This document shows, piece by piece, positions 55,839-64,000 of a DNA stretch of 64,000 nucleotides (position 1 is the first letter of the stretch; every line of letters begins with the position of its first letter). The notes under the pieces are model-generated. The model ran no database searches and was not told where the DNA came from. It saw only the letters and a list, made by a program, of their open reading frames with translations. This DNA is from Defluviitaleaceae bacterium (GTDB taxonomy: Bacteria > Bacillota > Clostridia > Lachnospirales > WQUN01). The DNA lies in contig WQSR01000008.1 in NCBI GenBank assembly GCA_009787785.1, positions 1-64,000 on the forward strand, given 5' to 3'. Both the position numbers and the translations under genes were made by a program.

Positions 55839-57275
55839 ATGAATAAGAAATCAGGAAAGAAAGTTCTTATGCTTTGTACCGGGGGAACAATAGGAATGTT
55901 ACCTATAGATAGAGGCGATCCCTCAAGTCCTCTTCACCCGGCTACCTGGGAAGAAATCCAGGAATATTGCCCCGCTTTGACAGAATTGTCTTTTGATGTT
56001 GACACGAAAGAAATGGACTTGATTGATTCCTCTGATATGCATCCAGATTATTGGGTTGAAATCGCCACTGAAATTAATACTTATTATAATGAGTATGATG
56101 GTTTTCTTGTTTTGCACGGAACTGATACTATGGCGTATACAGCGACTGCACTTTCGTTTCTTTTGGATAATTTAAGTAAACCTGTAATCGTAACGGGTTC
56201 GCAAATACCACTTGCCAAGGCCCGTACAGATGCGTCTCAAAATTTGGTAACCGCGTTGATGATAGCTGCTTCAGATGGAGTCCCTGTCGTACCAGAAGTA
56301 TGTGTTTTATTTAACAATTTGCTTATTAGAGGCAATCGTTCGCGTAAGGTAAGCTCGTATGGATTTAATGGGTTCATATCTCCAAACTTTAAACCATTAG
56401 GGGAAGTTGGTGAATACATTAAAATTGACACGAAATTAATACGAAAACCTACAGGTGATGGACTTGTTATTTATGGGACGTTAAACAGAAATGTATTACT
56501 TATTGATATTTTTCCAGGGGTCGTACCTGCGCTACTTAAAAATGCGTTTGCAATTGAAGGGCTAAAAGGGGTAATTTTGCGAACCTACGGTGCAGGCAAT
56601 GTTCCAAATGATGAGGATTTACTGGAAGAAATAAGAAAGGCTGTTGCGAAGGATATCACTGTAGTAACTATAAGCCAATGTCAGGAAGGCATGGTGGAAT
56701 TAGGATTGTACGAGTCGAGCATGGGCCTCGTAAAAAATGGGGTTATAAGTGGAACGGATATGACTCCTGAGGCAGCTCTAGTTAAGATGATGTTTTTGTT
56801 GGGGTTGGAGTTAGACAACGAAACAGTAAAGAGCCTCATGCAGACAAATCTTCGGGGAGAACAAAGTCTTAATGTGTTTAATTTTATTTACGACAACAGT
56901 AAAACAGAAAATAATACAAAGAGACTGGATTCAAAACAAGTTCCTGCTGGGTTGAAGAAGGAAAAAATACACAAGGCAATTATACGATTTGATGGCTTAG
57001 TTTCCGTTAATGGAAAAAACAAAGAAGAACTACGTAAACTGGCAATTTTTATGGGTTTCCCAAATGCAAATAAAGATACATCGACAGATATTCCTCAATG
57101 CCTAGGAATTATCGAAAAACCTGCGAGCAATATGGGTTTTATATTGGATTGCACAGATGAGGTAAGCAGGCTTATTAATCCTGCCCTTCCTGTACAGATT
57201 TCGATCGTGTCATTGAACGAAGCTGATGTCAAATGGAAAGGAATTGTTTTTTCGATTTACACTGATGTGGAGTAA
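55839..57275 (+). CDS. Type I L-asparaginase-like protein B with C-terminal extension
   Basis: A 478-aa protein. Residues 1-345 are an asparaginase I core with LCTGGTIGML, LHGTDTMAYTATAL, VTGSQIPLAKARTD and RGNRSRK, all in place. Residues about 390-478 form an added beta-rich domain (KAIIRFDGLVSVNG, SIVSLNEADVKWKGIV) not found in AnsA, which I do not recognise. ATG 55839 is chosen because AAAGGAGGA lies 8 bases upstream. It follows protein A after 26 bases; the two may form a hetero-oligomer. Codon use is AT-rich like the rest of the island. Confidence 0.85.
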   Translation: MNKKSGKKVLMLCTGGTIGMLPIDRGDPSSPLHPATWEEIQEYCPALTELSFDVDTKEMDLIDSSDMHPDYWVEIATEINTYYNEYDGFLVLHGTDTMAYTATALSFLLDNLSKPVIVTGSQIPLAKARTDASQNLVTALMIAASDGVPVVPEVCVLFNNLLIRGNRSRKVSSYGFNGFISPNFKPLGEVGEYIKIDTKLIRKPTGDGLVIYGTLNRNVLLIDIFPGVVPALLKNAFAIEGLKGVILRTYGAGNVPNDEDLLEEIRKAVAKDITVVTISQCQEGMVELGLYESSMGLVKNGVISGTDMTPEAALVKMMFLLGLELDNETVKSLMQTNLRGEQSLNVFNFIYDNSKTENNTKRLDSKQVPAGLKKEKIHKAIIRFDGLVSVNGKNKEELRKLAIFMGFPNANKDTSTDIPQCLGIIEKPASNMGFILDCTDEVSRLINPALPVQISIVSLNEADVKWKGIVFSIYTDVE

Positions 57276-57446
57276 AATGTTAAGGGAAAGAACCTGAGAA
57301 AATTGCCGGGGAATCTTTGGGGTTTTTGTCTGCCGATTAAGGGAATGGGGTTGGCCCTATTCATAGTCCAATGTTTTTACATGTGACATAAAGCAACTGC
57401 CAACAGCATATCATGTTTTATCCTCATTCCGAAAAGGGGCTTTTGT

Positions 57447-58970
57447 ATGGATTATTTGGACAAGCAAGGAAACACAAATTTTTTACTTTGGTTTCGATGC
57501 AAGAATTGCTACTCCTTTGCTGAAGAATCGGGGTTTACGATGATTGCGAGGGATAACTCAGGCATTGATATTAACCATACAATAAACATAAATGATATGC
57601 GTATTCTTCGTGTTGCTTCCGTTTTTGGTGCAAATGCGAGCGGGAAGAGTAATTTTTTCAATGTTTTAAGTGACATGTTTCATAATATACGAGGAACCCG
57701 AAAGCGGTTGTTAGGACGCCCTTATGTTTTTGATAATAAACTTAAAGACGAACCGATTCATTTGGAAATTGCCTTTTGTATTCTTGGAGTCAACGATGAA
57801 TACATGGAGTATAGGTATGGATATTCCTTGAATTACGATAATCAAAAAGGTTTTTGCAATAGAATTGAAGGCGAATGGCTGACATCGCGCCTCTTCGGTT
57901 CAAATGATGAATATAAGGATGTGTTTGTCCGTAAAGGATTGGAACTTACAATACTCGATACAGGTAACAATGAAATTAATGATTTTTTAACAGAGGCATG
58001 GAATGCGTCTATTTCAAAAAGTGATGTAGAAGTAACAACATGTAAAACGGAAAGGGAATGCTCTCTATTTTTGAGTTGGCTGTATAATAAAGTAAAACAT
58101 TTAAAGAGTGAGAATGATTCATTATACCAAAAATATAAGAATTTTTTAGAAATTATAATAAGCATATACAGTTGGTGTGTTTCTAGTGCTCCACCATATC
58201 TTTTTTCTGATGATGAAATGAAGTGGCAACTCAAAGCAATAGCAAGCAAACTTGCTATTGCCGATGAAAAATTTAAGAAAAGCCGCAAAGATGATGATTA
58301 TATTAGAAATAAAAATGAGGCTGATGAATTTAAATGTGATTTAACAAAATTCTTACGTAAGTTTGATACCTGCATAGATGGGGTCGCAATAATCATACCG
58401 GAAAAGTACAAAGAATTGCTTGAAGTGGAAGATGTCGATGAAAATCATCTGAGAATAATCCCTGTTGGGGTTGATGCAGAGGAAATTAATAAATTAGAAG
58501 AAACATTAATGCTTAAGCAGTCATTTGGGACGCAGAAAATTGCAAGCGTTTATCGTTTTTTTTGGGAAGCTTGGAGAAACGGCGGTTTAATAATGGTCGA
58601 TGAATTAGATACAAAATTGCATCCAACGGTAATTCGCGAACTTGTTGCGTGCTTTCATTCAGAAATAGAAAAATACAAGGGGCAATTGATCTATTCATCG
58701 CATAATTGTATAACACTTCCTAACGAAATTAAACCTGAAGATGAAAAATATTATATGCACCCAGATGAGGTCTATTTTACCATTAAACAAAATAATTATG
58801 ACCCGAATCCAGGTTACTCGACCATTGAACGACTTGTTGAAAGCTTCACTGCGCAGGATACTGCAGAGGCAATAAAAAATAGAAGTTATAGAAAAAAATA
58901 TGAAGCAGGGGAATATGGCACATCACCAGATTACTTCAATAATTTACCGGGAGGTCGTCCGACAACATGA
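57447..58970 (+). CDS. AAA-family ATPase of the AbiLii/RloA (AAA_15/21) type
   Basis: A 507-aa SMC/ABC-like ATPase. Walker A is GANASGKSN (62-70), the family signature is near SFGTQK (about 355), Walker B is IMVDELDTKLHP (about 382-393), and the switch His is in YSSHN (about 418). The middle (200-330) is helical, as in coiled-coil-like inserts. This class is paired with nucleases in OLD, PARIS and Abi systems. The 171-base gap upstream may hold its own promoter; ATG 57447 follows GGGG. It overlaps the downstream gene by 4 bases, which indicates a two-gene module. Confidence 0.85.
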   Translation: MDYLDKQGNTNFLLWFRCKNCYSFAEESGFTMIARDNSGIDINHTININDMRILRVASVFGANASGKSNFFNVLSDMFHNIRGTRKRLLGRPYVFDNKLKDEPIHLEIAFCILGVNDEYMEYRYGYSLNYDNQKGFCNRIEGEWLTSRLFGSNDEYKDVFVRKGLELTILDTGNNEINDFLTEAWNASISKSDVEVTTCKTERECSLFLSWLYNKVKHLKSENDSLYQKYKNFLEIIISIYSWCVSSAPPYLFSDDEMKWQLKAIASKLAIADEKFKKSRKDDDYIRNKNEADEFKCDLTKFLRKFDTCIDGVAIIIPEKYKELLEVEDVDENHLRIIPVGVDAEEINKLEETLMLKQSFGTQKIASVYRFFWEAWRNGGLIMVDELDTKLHPTVIRELVACFHSEIEKYKGQLIYSSHNCITLPNEIKPEDEKYYMHPDEVYFTIKQNNYDPNPGYSTIERLVESFTAQDTAEAIKNRSYRKKYEAGEYGTSPDYFNNLPGGRPTT

Positions 58971-59680
58971 TTGAGGATAGAAAAAATAAATTAACAGGTC
59001 AACAAACATCTATGGACAATCCCATAAAGGGTAGTTCTTGGCTTGTTGTTTTTTTAGGAAAAACAGAGGAAAAAGCAAAAAAAAAGTGGCATTGTCTTGG
59101 TGGATGTAGAGGGGCGGCGGCTTTTTGCACCCTTATAAAATTTGTATGCCAAGAATTGAACAAAAAAGCACCTCCACGGTTTTATTATGATTGGACAGGC
59201 GAAAACTCCTCGGAAACTATTGAGGACATTATAACACGATTATTTAGAAATAATAATCATAACATTCATAAATGCAGAATAAATAATGGTAAATCTAGGT
59301 GTACTGAACACATGCAACATAATAATATTGCACGGGTTAATCGCGCAGTAGGTCATGTAGCTATTGTTTTTGACGAGACCGATTTCTATAAACATACTGA
59401 TTTTACTGCACTCACCTCTTCTCTAAAAGGTAAAAATATAGAACTACAAGGTAATATAATAAAAAGCATTTATCCCATTTGTTCAATGAAATATCCGACA
59501 ATTCCATCAAATCCAAAAAATTTAAAATGTAGAAATGAGAATCATAGCTGTATTGTCAATTTAATTTGTATGATAACTAACTATGATATGGAGGACGTTC
59601 ACAAACTTCTTGTTGAGAAAATAAAAGAGTGCCATCATGAGTTCACTCTCGATGAACCTTTGTGTCTTACTGATGAATAA
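58967..59680 (+). CDS. RloB/Toprim-like partner of the AAA ATPase
   Basis: A 237-aa protein coupled to the ATPase gene by ATGA. WLVVFLGKTEEKAK (about 24-37) resembles the Glu-containing first strand of RloB/Toprim-type proteins (EGKTE), and VAIVFDETDFYKH (about 130-142) resembles the Asp-containing strand. Several Cys and His residues lie between (CRINNGKSRC, EHMQH) and near the end (CRNENHSC), possibly binding zinc. The Toprim reading is tentative: a search with structure prediction would decide. If right, the pair would be an ATPase-regulated nuclease. Confidence 0.5.
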   Translation: MIEDRKNKLTGQQTSMDNPIKGSSWLVVFLGKTEEKAKKKWHCLGGCRGAAAFCTLIKFVCQELNKKAPPRFYYDWTGENSSETIEDIITRLFRNNNHNIHKCRINNGKSRCTEHMQHNNIARVNRAVGHVAIVFDETDFYKHTDFTALTSSLKGKNIELQGNIIKSIYPICSMKYPTIPSNPKNLKCRNENHSCIVNLICMITNYDMEDVHKLLVEKIKECHHEFTLDEPLCLTDE

Positions 59681-59843
59681 TCCTACACAGATGCGTTTAC
59701 CCAGTTAGGTTGCACCGGGAAAGATTAATTTCTTATGTGAAGGCGTGATTTTGTGAGTAAAAACGGAAATTAAAGGAGAGTGAGCATTAATATAATTTCC
59801 CCAAAACATGACTTATTATTTTTTTATACCTCGGAGGGTGGAC

Positions 59844-61577
59844 ATGCATACCTACCGAACCCACACCTGTGGGGAAGCAACTAAAGATTACATAAACCAA
59901 ACCATTACCCTCTCCGGTTGGGTGGATACTATTCGTGACCATGGGGGTGTGATTTTCATTGCCCTGCGGGACCATTATGGTAGTACGCAGATAGTTTTCA
60001 ACGATGACAGTATGCTAATTGGTATTAATCGTGAGTGCGTAATATCCGCCAGTGGTACGTTGCGTGAGCGTGACAGCGATACGGTTGACCCTAAGATTGC
60101 CACGGGCGAAGTGGAGCTGGTGGTGGCATCCCTCACGATTTTGAGCAAGGCTAATCCGCAGTTGCCCTTTGAAATCAATGCTTCCACGCAGACCCGCGAA
60201 GATGTGCGGCTGAAGTACCGATACCTGGATTTGCGCAATCCCAAGGTGCAACATAATATAGTCATGCGTTCGCGTGTGACTAATTTTTTGCGTATGAAGA
60301 TGATAGATTTGGGATTTTTGGAAATACATACACCCATCCTCACGGCCTCGTCGCCGGAGGGTGCAAGGGATTACATAGTGCCCAGCCGCAAACATCACGG
60401 CATGTTTTACGCATTGCCCCAGGCACCGCAAATATTCAAACAATTGTTGATGGTATCGGGGTTTGATAGGTATTTTCAAATTGCGCCTTGTTTTCGGGAT
60501 GAGGATGCCCGGGCCGACCGTTCTCCGGGGGAATTTTATCAGCTGGATTTTGAAATGGCATTCGCCACCCAAGAGGATGTGTTTTCCGTTGCGGAGCAGG
60601 TATTGCATAGCACATTCACTGAACTTTCGGACAAGAAGGTAAGCCCCGTGCCCTTTACGCGGATTCCCTTCGATGAATGTATGTTAAAATATGGAACGGA
60701 CAAGCCTGACTTGCGCAACCCCCTCTTGATAAATGATTTGACAGACTTTTTTTCTGATGTTGATTTTGTGTTTTTCAAAGGCAAACCCGTACGGGGCATT
60801 GTAGCTCCAGATTGCGCTAAGTTGTCAAAAACATTTTTTGAAAAAATGCTGTCCTTTGCCACAGAAATCGGTATGCAGGGGCTGGGATATATCTCTGTGC
60901 TGGAGGGGATGACATTAAAAGGCCCTATCGTAAAATTCCTTTGCGTTGACAAACAGCAAGAATTAATTAATATGCTGGGTATGAAGGAAAACGATACTTT
61001 GTTTTTTATATGCGATGCACCCGGTGTGGTGGACAAGCTGGCGGGGGGTATTCGTACGGAGTTGGGCAAGCGGTTGCGGTTGATAGACGAAAACGCCTTC
61101 GCGTTCTGCTTTGTTACTGATTTTCCTATGTATGAGGAGAATGACGCCGGGGAAATTGTTTTCACCCACAATCCGTTTTCCATGCCCCAGGGCGAAATGG
61201 ACGCGCTGGATGGCGATGCGCTGGATGTGAAAGCCTACCAATATGATGTGATATGCAATGGGGTGGAGTTGTCCTCCGGCGCGGTGCGGAACCACCGGCC
61301 GGATATTATGGTGCGTGCCTTTGAAATTGCCGGATACACCCGAGAGGATATTGAAGCACAGTTCCCCGCCTTGTTTAACGCCTTCCATTATGGTGCGCCG
61401 CCTCATGCGGGCATGGCCCCCGGGTTGGATAGAATTGTAATGCTCCTTACCGGGCAAGAAAATATCCGCGAGGTAATCCCCTTTCCCATGAACGCCAGCG
61501 CGCAGGACTTGCTTTTGGGTGCGCCCGGATATGTTACCGATAAGCAATTGAAGGAAACCCATATCAGAATCAGGTGA
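59844..61577 (+). CDS. aspS: Aspartyl-tRNA synthetase
   Basis: A 577-aa class II enzyme. An OB-fold anticodon-binding domain (1-110) precedes the catalytic domain, with motif 2 CFRDEDARADRSPGEFYQLD and motif 3 GLDRIVMLLTG, and a bacterial GAD insert between. ATG 59844 is chosen because GGAGGGTG lies 3 bases upstream. Its linkage with gatCAB suggests a non-discriminating enzyme that also charges tRNA-Asn with Asp for amidation; this is inference. The 163-base gap upstream shows no T-box. Confidence 0.96.
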   Translation: MHTYRTHTCGEATKDYINQTITLSGWVDTIRDHGGVIFIALRDHYGSTQIVFNDDSMLIGINRECVISASGTLRERDSDTVDPKIATGEVELVVASLTILSKANPQLPFEINASTQTREDVRLKYRYLDLRNPKVQHNIVMRSRVTNFLRMKMIDLGFLEIHTPILTASSPEGARDYIVPSRKHHGMFYALPQAPQIFKQLLMVSGFDRYFQIAPCFRDEDARADRSPGEFYQLDFEMAFATQEDVFSVAEQVLHSTFTELSDKKVSPVPFTRIPFDECMLKYGTDKPDLRNPLLINDLTDFFSDVDFVFFKGKPVRGIVAPDCAKLSKTFFEKMLSFATEIGMQGLGYISVLEGMTLKGPIVKFLCVDKQQELINMLGMKENDTLFFICDAPGVVDKLAGGIRTELGKRLRLIDENAFAFCFVTDFPMYEENDAGEIVFTHNPFSMPQGEMDALDGDALDVKAYQYDVICNGVELSSGAVRNHRPDIMVRAFEIAGYTREDIEAQFPALFNAFHYGAPPHAGMAPGLDRIVMLLTGQENIREVIPFPMNASAQDLLLGAPGYVTDKQLKETHIRIR

Positions 61578-61580
61578 TGT

Positions 61581-61871
61581 ATGCAAATTGACAATGATTT
61601 GGTCACGTATTTGGAAACACTGTCTAACCTCACGTTTACCGGGGAAGAAAGGGAAATTGTCAAAGGCGACCTCGGGAATATTTTGAATGCCATGACACAT
61701 ATGGGCCAAATTGAAACACAGCGTGTGCAGGAGTTGAGCCATCCGGTAGGCCATGTAAATGTATTCCGGGAGGATGAACCCGGTCTGCCCTTTGACCGGG
61801 AGCGTATCTTGCAAAACGCTCCCCGGCGCAACAGTGAAATGTTTATCGCGCCCGGAACTGTAGGTAGTTGA
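61581..61871 (+). CDS. gatC: Glutamyl/aspartyl-tRNA amidotransferase subunit C
   Basis: A 96-aa subunit that holds GatA and GatB together. The sequence has YLETLSNLTFT early and the typical C-terminal RILQNAPRRNSEMFIAP. It starts 3 bases after the aspS stop and ends directly before the gatA start. Confidence 0.94.
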   Translation: MQIDNDLVTYLETLSNLTFTGEEREIVKGDLGNILNAMTHMGQIETQRVQELSHPVGHVNVFREDEPGLPFDRERILQNAPRRNSEMFIAPGTVGS

Positions 61872-63311
61872 ATGGGTGCCTTGGAATTATCTGCCCAAAT
61901 CCAGGCGGGGAAAATCGGCGCAGTTGAAACGGTTGCCAAATATATTAGGATTGCGAAAAATTCTCGGCTGAATACGTTTCTTGCCATACCAGAGGAACGC
62001 GTCCTGGCCCGGGCAAAAGAGGTGCAAGATAAAATAGACGCTGGCATCACGCTTTCGCCGTTGGCGGGGGTACCGGTGGCGGTGAAGGATAATATTTCTA
62101 CCGAAGGAACAGAAACCACCTGCGCGTCACGGATGCTGGAGGGTTATGTTCCTGTTTTTAATGCAACGGTTATAGATAAGTTGGAGCAAGCCGGCATGGT
62201 TGTCATCGGCAAGGTGAATATGGACGAATTTGCCATGGGGGGTTCCAGTGAAACCGGATATTTTGGCGCGGTACGCAACCCGTGGGATGCAACTAGGGTG
62301 GCGGGCGGCTCCTCCGGGGGTAGCGCGGCCGCGGTGGCGGCGATGGAGGCACCCATGGCCCTTGGCTCAGACACGGGAGGGAGCATCCGTCAGCCCTGTG
62401 CGTTCTGCGGTGTTACGGGTATAAAGCCAACTTACGGCTCTGTTTCTCGATATGGTTTGATAGCATATGCTTCATCCATGGACCAGATTGGGGTTATCGG
62501 CACTGATATTAACGACTGCGCCGCGCTACTGGAAATTATATCCGGGCCGGATACGCGGGATTCTACCTGTGTGACGGATGCACCGTTTGCCTTTGGAAAA
62601 GAAAACGCGGCAAAAATAAAAATCGGGTTGCCGAGAAATTATTTTAATGATTCTATTGACCCGGAAATAATCCGGGCTATTTTTATGGCGGTTAAGGTAT
62701 TTGAGGATGCCGGTGCTGTGGTAGAAGAATTTCAAATGCCGCTGGTAGATTATATTGTGCCTGCGTATTACGCTTTGTCCAGTGCCGAGGCGTCGTCCAA
62801 TTTGGCCCGGTTTGACGGATTGAAGTATGGCCATCGGGCAACGGAAGCGAAGTCCTTGTCAGATGTCTACACGCTTTCCAGGAGTCAAGGATTCGGCATG
62901 GAGGTAAAGCGGCGCATTATACTGGGCTCCTTTGTGCTTTCGTCGGGATATTACGATGCGTATTACCGCAAAGCGTTGGAAATCCGCGGTATGATTAAAG
63001 AAGCGTATAACCAGTTGTTTGCACGCTATGATGTCATTCTGGCTCCTGTGGCACCTACCACGGCGTACAAGCTGGGGGAAAACATCACCGACCCCATGAA
63101 AATGTACATGGCTGACGTTTACACGGCATCGGTGAACCTGGCGGGTTTGCCTGCGGTGGCTTTGCCCTGTGGGTTCGATGCCCAGGGGTTGCCTATTGGG
63201 ATGCAGTTGATTGGGGATGCTTTTTCAGAGCCGCTGCTGGTGGCGGCGGCCCGGAAGTATCAAGCCTGTACCGATTATCATACACGTAAGCCGGGGGTAC
63301 CCAACCTATGA
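61872..63311 (+). CDS. gatA: Glutamyl/aspartyl-tRNA amidotransferase subunit A
   Basis: A 479-aa amidase that frees ammonia from glutamine for Gln-tRNA and Asn-tRNA formation. The Ser-cisSer-Lys triad is seen as VAVKDNIS (Lys about 76), [11 protein letters not shown] (about 150) and [10 protein letters not shown] (about 175). The start codon follows the gatC stop with no gap, and the end overlaps gatB by 4 bases (ATGA). Confidence 0.96.
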   Translation: MGALELSAQIQAGKIGAVETVAKYIRIAKNSRLNTFLAIPEERVLARAKEVQDKIDAGITLSPLAGVPVAVKDNISTEGTETTCASRMLEGYVPVFNATVIDKLEQAGMVVIGKVNMDEFAMGGSSETGYFGAVRNPWDATRVAGGSSGGSAAAVAAMEAPMALGSDTGGSIRQPCAFCGVTGIKPTYGSVSRYGLIAYASSMDQIGVIGTDINDCAALLEIISGPDTRDSTCVTDAPFAFGKENAAKIKIGLPRNYFNDSIDPEIIRAIFMAVKVFEDAGAVVEEFQMPLVDYIVPAYYALSSAEASSNLARFDGLKYGHRATEAKSLSDVYTLSRSQGFGMEVKRRIILGSFVLSSGYYDAYYRKALEIRGMIKEAYNQLFARYDVILAPVAPTTAYKLGENITDPMKMYMADVYTASVNLAGLPAVALPCGFDAQGLPIGMQLIGDAFSEPLLVAAARKYQACTDYHTRKPGVPNL

Positions 63312-64000
63312 AAACAAAGTGGGAAACGGTAATCGGGCTGGAGGTTCACGCGGAGCTTTCCACGGCGACGAAAATATTTTGCGCTTGCGTTACCCGGTTC
63401 GGTGCGCCACCCAATACGCAGTCCTGCCCCGTTTGTAGCGGGATGCCGGGGACTTTGCCTGTATTTAACCGGGTAGTGGCGGAGTATGCCATGAAGCTGG
63501 GCTTGGCATTAAAATGCAACATAGCTGACCGGTGCAAATTCGACCGGAAGAATTATACCTACCCTGACTTGCCCAAATCATATCAAGTGTCCCAGCTGTA
63601 TGCACCCATTTGTACCCATGGGTCTTTGGAAGTTGATGCGCCCGGCGGAACAAAATCCATAGGCATCCACCAGATTCACATGGAAGAGGACGCGGGCAAG
63701 CTTATCCACGATGGCGGCCATACCTTCATGGATTTTAACCGTTGCGGGGTGCCTTTGCTGGAAATTGTTTCAAAGCCGGATATGCGCAGTGCCGACGAAG
63801 CAGTGGCCTATCTGGAAAAGTTACGTGAAACGCTGTTGTATCTGGAAATATGCGATTGTAAAATGCAGGAAGGCTCACTCCGGGCAGATGTGAACCTTTC
63901 TATACGCCCCGTCGGCGGGCCCTTGGGTATTCGGACGGAAACGAAAAATTTAAACTCCTTCAAGGCGATTGCACGGGCTATTCAATTTGAAACAGCGCGG
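63308..64000 (+). CDS. gatB: Glutamyl/aspartyl-tRNA amidotransferase subunit B, N-terminal part (cut by window edge)
   Basis: 231 codons are visible; the frame is open to the last base. [16 protein letters not shown] at the start, [12 protein letters not shown], the [10 protein letters not shown] stretch and [13 protein letters not shown] are GatB hallmarks. It binds the misacylated tRNA and activates the carboxylate. Translation is coupled to gatA by ATGA. Confidence 0.96.
   Translation, partial: MKTKWETVIGLEVHAELSTATKIFCACVTRFGAPPNTQSCPVCSGMPGTLPVFNRVVAEYAMKLGLALKCNIADRCKFDRKNYTYPDLPKSYQVSQLYAPICTHGSLEVDAPGGTKSIGIHQIHMEEDAGKLIHDGGHTFMDFNRCGVPLLEIVSKPDMRSADEAVAYLEKLRETLLYLEICDCKMQEGSLRADVNLSIRPVGGPLGIRTETKNLNSFKAIARAIQFETAR

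Larger units (their letters stand above)
51085..59700. other. AT-rich accessory island, candidate conflict system
   Basis: From the XRE gene to the end of the Toprim-like gene, seven plus-strand genes have visibly AT-rich codon use (many AAA, ATA, TTA codons), unlike the GC-rich genes on both sides. Most are tightly spaced or overlapping. No integrase, tRNA or flanking direct repeat is seen, so the boundaries are set by composition only. Confidence 0.65.

Noticed and set aside
51085-59700. The island as a prophage or integrative element
   Set aside because: No integrase, transposase, structural phage gene, tRNA or flanking repeats are seen; only composition marks it.
59681-59843. T-box riboswitch upstream of aspS
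   Set aside because: No T-box consensus and no antiterminator/terminator pair are visible in the 163-base gap.

Overview
The window comes from a spore-forming, anaerobic, GC-rich member of the Firmicutes, most likely a gut- or plant-litter-associated clostridium. The evidence is spmB, a CotH-type spore-coat kinase, glutamate mutase components, an aspS-gatCAB operon, a TPP riboswitch and ECF-type vitamin uptake, together with a large locus for plant arabinan and hemicellulose. I see no tRNA, rRNA or CRISPR array.

Layout. Positions 1-6.5 kb hold housekeeping and envelope genes: folC (cut by the window edge), a lone AT-rich ADP-ribosyltransferase-like gene, spmB, an AI-2E-type transporter, smpB, an S41 protease and an HtrA-like protease. 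From 6.5 to 10.2 kb there are two vitamin modules. One is an ECF S-component plus type II pantothenate kinase behind a promoter with two operator palindromes. The other is a TPP-riboswitch operon with a thiamine-binding protein, a permease and an NMT1/ThiY-like binding protein, but no ATPase. From 10.2 to 19.7 kb come small accessory genes (Rpn-family nuclease, Fe-S flavoprotein), a 181-bp palindromic element, glmS-glmL, topA, dprA, and an AbiEii-type nucleotidyltransferase with a small partner gene.

Positions 19.7-50.2 kb are a glycan-utilisation locus. Its core is a run of eleven minus-strand genes from 38651 down to 21300: GH2, GH43, a 905-aa fused binding protein, two permeases, an NHL/Yip1 membrane protein, a DUF5696 protein, two more permeases, a second binding protein and GH127. 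Around it lie a lipoprotein GH43, its cytoplasmic paralogue, GH51, another GH43, CotH, a surface protein with three LamG-like repeats and an AraC regulator. The likely flow is: surface GH43 trims arabinan, two CUT1 importers (no ATPase present, so one is probably shared from elsewhere) take up oligosaccharides, and cytoplasmic GH51, GH43, GH127 and GH2 finish degradation.

An AT-rich island lies between about 51.1 and 59.7 kb. It is preceded by a candidate structured RNA with its own promoter and terminator, and it sits directly upstream of aspS-gatC-gatA-gatB (59.8-64 kb). It encodes an XRE regulator, an M42-like peptidase with lost metal ligands, a KGGVGR ATPase fused to a V4R-like domain, two tandem type I asparaginase-like proteins, and an AAA ATPase with a possible Toprim-like partner. 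I read it as a probable, apparently undescribed conflict or stress system. The domain calls are seen in sequence; the defence role is inference.
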